Assembly (NCBI GenBank): GCA_016929175.1
Contig: JAFGJI010000001.1
Coordinates: 1 to 12,020, forward strand
Length of the DNA: 12,020 bases
DNA from: Thermoplasmatota archaeon
Lineage (GTDB): Archaea > Thermoplasmatota > Penumbrarchaeia > Penumbrarchaeales > Penumbrarchaeaceae
Direction of reading: 5' to 3'
Positions 11,304 through 12,020 of this stretch are shown here, one piece after another (within the stretch, counting starts at the first letter, position 1; every line of letters begins with the position of its first letter). Below the pieces are notes generated by a model. That model was given only the letters and a program-made list of their open reading frames with translations. It was not told the origin of the DNA and searched no databases. The position numbers and the translations under genes are program-made.

Positions 11304-12020
11304 TCAGTTCTTGCCGCCGTTGAAGAGTTCGCGGCCTGTCCTCTGCCTCCATCCCTTCCTCGCCTTTGCCCACAATATCAAAAGGACCGGAAGGACCACG
11401 ATCGATGATATGAACGAATAAAGGATCGCAAGTGCGGTCACGATCCCGAACTGCTGAAGGGGAGGCATGGTGGCGAACGAGAGGAGGCCGAACCCTCCGA
11501 TCGTCGTCGCTGCCGCCCCGAAAAGAGCGGACCCGGTGTTCATGATGGTGTTCTTCGAGGCCTCCATCAGGTCCTTTTCCAGCTTGATGTCCTCTATGAA
11601 ACGGTGTGTGATGTGTATCCCGTAAGTGATGCCCAACCCGACCGTGAGGGACCCGATGGTGATGGTTATGACGTTCAGAGGGATCCCGGTCAGGTACATC
11701 GTCCCGGCGATCAGTATGACGCAGAAGACCACTGGCAGCGTTGCGACCGTCCCCAGGATGATGGACCTCTCCTCCCAGAAGAATACGATGGTGAGCACCA
11801 CCAGAGACACGGCGATGGTGACAAGGAGCGAATTGATCTGAGATTCCTGCATCGCCCCGATGACGACCGCGAATACGATGGAGGATCCGGTCTCGGACAC
11901 CTTCCTGACCGGCCCTCCCTCCAGCTCCTCTATGGGGTCGTTCACCTCTCGAAGCTCGTCATAGAGCTGCCATGCTTCCTCGTCGTCGTCCGTTCCCACG
12001 GTGAAGGTGATGGCCGAGAA
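11304..12020 (-). CDS. RND/MMPL-superfamily membrane protein, C-terminal part (5' end outside the window)
   Basis: The visible 238 residues enter in frame from the right edge (FSAITFTVGTDDDEE) and end at 11304. A periplasmic-side acidic segment is followed by the C-terminal membrane bundle of an RND transporter: helices around NSLLVTIAVSLVVLTIVFFW, IILGTVATLPVVFCVILIAG, ITITIGSLTVGLGITYGIHI, a helix ending in FGAAATTIGGFGLLSF, and FGIVTALAILYSFISSIVVL, then a basic tail. GLGITYGIHITHRF and the G-rich TTIGGFG segment are hallmarks of the archaeal 'predicted exporter' group (COG1033-like). The usual Asp-Tyr pair of this helix reads Thr-Tyr (11622-11627). Substrate is unknown; lipids or hydrophobic compounds are typical for the superfamily. 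The frame starting at the GTG at 11999 is only the window-edge fragment. Confidence 0.92.
   Translation of the reverse strand, partial: FSAITFTVGTDDDEEAWQLYDELREVNDPIEELEGGPVRKVSETGSSIVFAVVIGAMQESQINSLLVTIAVSLVVLTIVFFWEERSIILGTVATLPVVFCVILIAGTMYLTGIPLNVITITIGSLTVGLGITYGIHITHRFIEDIKLEKDLMEASKNTIMNTGSALFGAAATTIGGFGLLSFATMPPLQQFGIVTALAILYSFISSIVVLPVLLILWAKARKGWRQRTGRELFNGGKN

Noticed and set aside
1..12020. Search by eye for CRISPR arrays, insertion sequences, tRNA or rRNA genes and a defence cluster
   Set aside because: No evenly spaced direct repeats, transposase motifs, terminal inverted repeats, T-loop sequences or nuclease/sensor gene sets were seen; the genes are housekeeping plus one surface protein.

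Overview
The window reads as archaeal chromosome. Evidence: an L40e ribosomal protein, a fused Kae1-Bud32 protein, an MptE-type pterin pyrophosphokinase, a DUF373 membrane protein, an archaeal-type RNase HII, and AT-rich TATA boxes about 25 bp from several start codons. The gene set, GGTGAT-type Shine-Dalgarno sites, AGG-rich arginine usage and a giant secreted propeller/fibronectin protein suggest a euryarchaeon of the Thermoplasmata side (Thermoplasmatota). That placement is inference from content, not from a marker-gene tree.

Layout. 1-390 (-) is the 5' part of a type-2 orotidine-5'-phosphate decarboxylase (pyrF), divergent from RNase HII (478-1206, +) across an 87-bp double promoter. RNase HII ends tail-to-tail, with a 7-bp overlap, against a small DUF3052-like protein (1200-1613, -), which follows rpl40e (1657-1824, -). 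Upstream on the same strand is a two-gene unit, DUF373 membrane protein then mptE, 12 bp apart (3823 to 1943, -). An AT-rich spacer (3824-4105) with a palindrome over a TATA box precedes a possible 72-residue helical protein (4106-4324, +). A single gene then fills 4365-8831 (-): a 1488-residue surface protein with an N-terminal hydrophobic segment, seven SBBP propeller blades, seven fibronectin III domains, one C-terminal membrane helix and a cytoplasmic tail. Upstream lie the XTP/dITP pyrophosphatase (8909-9487, -) and Kae1-Bud32 (9493-11208, -), translationally coupled by a 3-bp gap in which the ribosome-binding site overlaps the upstream stop codon. The last gene (11304-12020, -) is the C-terminal part of an RND/MMPL-family membrane protein cut by the window edge.

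How the genes relate. Most are core housekeeping: pyrimidine synthesis, RNA-DNA hybrid removal, ribosome, pterin cofactor, nucleotide-pool cleaning, and tRNA t6A modification (KEOPS). The accessory element is the giant surface protein with its own promoter. Points that stand out are the Asp-Cys-Ser in place of Asp-Phe-Gly in the Bud32 kinase, the Thr-Tyr in place of Asp-Tyr in the RND helix, the 7+7 architecture of the giant protein, and two perfect 6-1-6 palindromes in intergenic DNA. I saw no mobile element, CRISPR array, tRNA or rRNA, and no clear candidate for a wholly new multi-gene system.
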